A stretch of DNA of 5,765 nucleotides from Chitinophaga pinensis. GTDB lineage: Bacteria; Bacteroidota; Bacteroidia; SXHM01. The position numbers and the translations under genes are program-made. The stretch spans positions 1-5,765 of the forward strand of contig CAMDBK010000203.1 in the NCBI GenBank assembly GCA_945889235.1. Direction: 5' to 3'. Shown here one piece after another: positions 4,345 through 5,765 of the stretch (positions are counted from its first letter, which is position 1; each line of letters starts with the position of its first letter). The notes under the pieces were generated by a model. The model worked only from the letters and a program-made list of their open reading frames with translations. It ran no database searches and was not told where the DNA came from.

Positions 4345-5765
4345 ATGCCTCCTTTAAAAGCAAATCAAAAAATAATTTCAACTGAGTTTGAGAAATTCTT
4401 TTCTCTCTCATTTGATTTGCTTTGCATTGCAGGTGTTGACGGCTACTTTAAAAAACTAAACCCGGCATTTGAAAAAGTACTGGGCTTTACGCAGAAAGAA
4501 TTATTAGCAAAGCCCTTTCTTGATTTTATTCATCCTGATGATTTGCAGGTAACCTTGGATGAGGTTAAAAAATTATCGGAAGGAATACCTACCATTCATT
4601 TCAGAAACCGTTACCTCTGTAAAAATGGTTCCTATAAAGTACTTGACTGGACTTCAGCTCCTGACCCAGAAACAGGGATGCTCTATGCTGCTGCAAAAGA
4701 TATTACAGAGGAAATAAAAAAGAACGAAGAGATTAATAAACTTTCTTTGGTTGCAAAAAACACCGATAACGGTGTTGTTATTTCTTTTTCTGACGGAGTT
4801 GTGGAATGGGTTAATGAAGGATTTACAAGAATTACAGGCTATACCTTAGATGAAATAGTGGGCAAAACTCCGAGTTCATTATTGCTTGGTCCGGGCACCA
4901 ATATGGATACCATTAATTATGCCCGTAAAAAACAGGCCGATAAAGAACCCTATTATATTGAGATACTAAACTATCATAAAAACGGTACTCCGTTTTGGAT
5001 TTCAATTACCAACACACCTGTTAAAGATGACCATGAACTGAAAGGCAGGCATATTGAAATTGTTAATGATATTACAGAAAAAAAGAAAATAGAATTTGAG
5101 TTAATCCGCGCAAAAGATGTAGCCGAACGCTCAGCAAAAGTTAAAGAACAGTTTCTGGCAAACATGAGTCATGAAATTCGGACACCCATGAATTCAATCA
5201 TTGGTTTTACCGAATTGCTGATGCAGTCAAAACTCAATTCCGACCAGCAGGACAGCGTGAATGCAATCCGCCAGGCGGGTGATAACCTTACCGTTATTAT
5301 CAATGATATTCTTGACTTTTCAAAAATAGAAGCGGGAAAACTAAATATTGAAAAAGTATTATTCAGTTTTCCGGAAGTAATAAAAACAATTAAAAATTTA
5401 TTTGCTAAACGGGCGCACGAAAAAAATATCAAGCTGATTTATAATATTGATAAAAAAATCCCCGAAGTGCTTACCGGTGACGCTGTACGCTTAGACCAGA
5501 TTTTAATAAACCTTGTAAATAATGCGTTAAAATTTACTTCAAAAGGATGGATTGAGGTGAGTGCAGAATTAAAAAGCACTTCCGGAAACAGATGTATTAT
5601 TCAGTTTCAGGTTGAAGATTCAGGAATTGGAATTCCCAAGGATAAAATTGAATTGGTTTTTCAAAGTTTTACACAGGCAAGCAGTGATACCATGCGCAAA
5701 TATGGTGGGACAGGTTTGGGTTTAACAATAGTTGACCAGCTTGTAAAATTGATGGGAGGAACGTT
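4345..5765 (+). CDS. PAS-PAS-HisKA sensor histidine kinase, C-terminus cut by window edge
   Basis: An open frame from the ATG at 4345 runs to the right edge without a stop (473 codons seen). PAS 1 covers about residues 16-125 (NPAFEKVLGFT, IHPDD, ending AAAKDITEE at 119). PAS 2 covers about 132-246, ending IVNDITEKK (D242). PAS 2 resembles LOV domains (VGKTPSSLLLGPGT at 172-185, NYHKNG at 209-214, FWISI) but has P176 where LOV has its flavin-binding cysteine. A short coiled-coil-like linker leads to the HisKA domain, whose phospho-acceptor is H276 in NMSHEIRTPMNSIIGF. The ATPase domain shows the N box (NLVNNALKF, N389/N393), the G1 box DSGIGIP (D425) and the G2 box GGTGLGL (454-460). No signal peptide or membrane segment is seen, so sensing is probably cytoplasmic. 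Kinases of this layout often carry a C-terminal receiver domain, which would lie outside the window. The gene follows the LytTR regulator by 44 nt. Confidence 0.95.
   Translation, partial: MPPLKANQKIISTEFEKFFSLSFDLLCIAGVDGYFKKLNPAFEKVLGFTQKELLAKPFLDFIHPDDLQVTLDEVKKLSEGIPTIHFRNRYLCKNGSYKVLDWTSAPDPETGMLYAAAKDITEEIKKNEEINKLSLVAKNTDNGVVISFSDGVVEWVNEGFTRITGYTLDEIVGKTPSSLLLGPGTNMDTINYARKKQADKEPYYIEILNYHKNGTPFWISITNTPVKDDHELKGRHIEIVNDITEKKKIEFELIRAKDVAERSAKVKEQFLANMSHEIRTPMNSIIGFTELLMQSKLNSDQQDSVNAIRQAGDNLTVIINDILDFSKIEAGKLNIEKVLFSFPEVIKTIKNLFAKRAHEKNIKLIYNIDKKIPEVLTGDAVRLDQILINLVNNALKFTSKGWIEVSAELKSTSGNRCIIQFQVEDSGIGIPKDKIELVFQSFTQASSDTMRKYGGTGLGLTIVDQLVKLMGGT

Overview
The window looks like chromosomal DNA from a member of the Bacteroidota. 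The evidence is the promoter pattern (two exact TAnnTTTG -7 boxes), A-rich leaders without a clear Shine-Dalgarno, moderately AT-rich coding sequence, and protein sequences that read like Bacteroidota family members. I cannot place it below phylum from this alone.

The left half (1-2896) is a minus-strand nucleotide-sugar operon. In transcription order it holds a DegT/DnrJ/EryC1-family PLP aminotransferase (2896-1748), UDP-glucose 6-dehydrogenase Ugd (1648-287), and the first 80 residues of a UDP-glucuronate decarboxylase-like epimerase/dehydratase (240-1, cut by the window edge). Ugd makes UDP-glucuronate, the decarboxylase-like enzyme would convert it to UDP-xylose or a 4-keto-pentose, and the aminotransferase would put an amino group on a keto-sugar. 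This is typical of a surface polysaccharide (capsule, O-antigen or exopolysaccharide) supply locus.

The right half (3068-5765) is a plus-strand group, probably one transcript: a small secreted protein of unknown function, a LytTR-type response regulator 15 nt downstream, and, 44 nt further on, a PAS-PAS-HisKA-HATPase sensor kinase that runs off the right edge. The two halves are divergent, separated by a 171-bp region with one Bacteroidota-type promoter on each strand.

The most unusual content is a cluster of three unrelated palindromic repeat types in and around ugd. (1) A 17-nt perfect palindrome sits in frame inside ugd and appears to add five residues between two domains. (2) A 43-nt-period tandem hairpin repeat spans the 3' end of ugd and encodes its last 12 residues and stop. 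(3) A head-to-head pair of REP-like hairpins lies between the aminotransferase and ugd, and all four differences between the two copies fall at paired stem positions as two compensatory changes. Together they suggest an active palindromic-element population in this genome that can invade coding sequence. No CRISPR array, rRNA, tRNA or transposase gene is visible.
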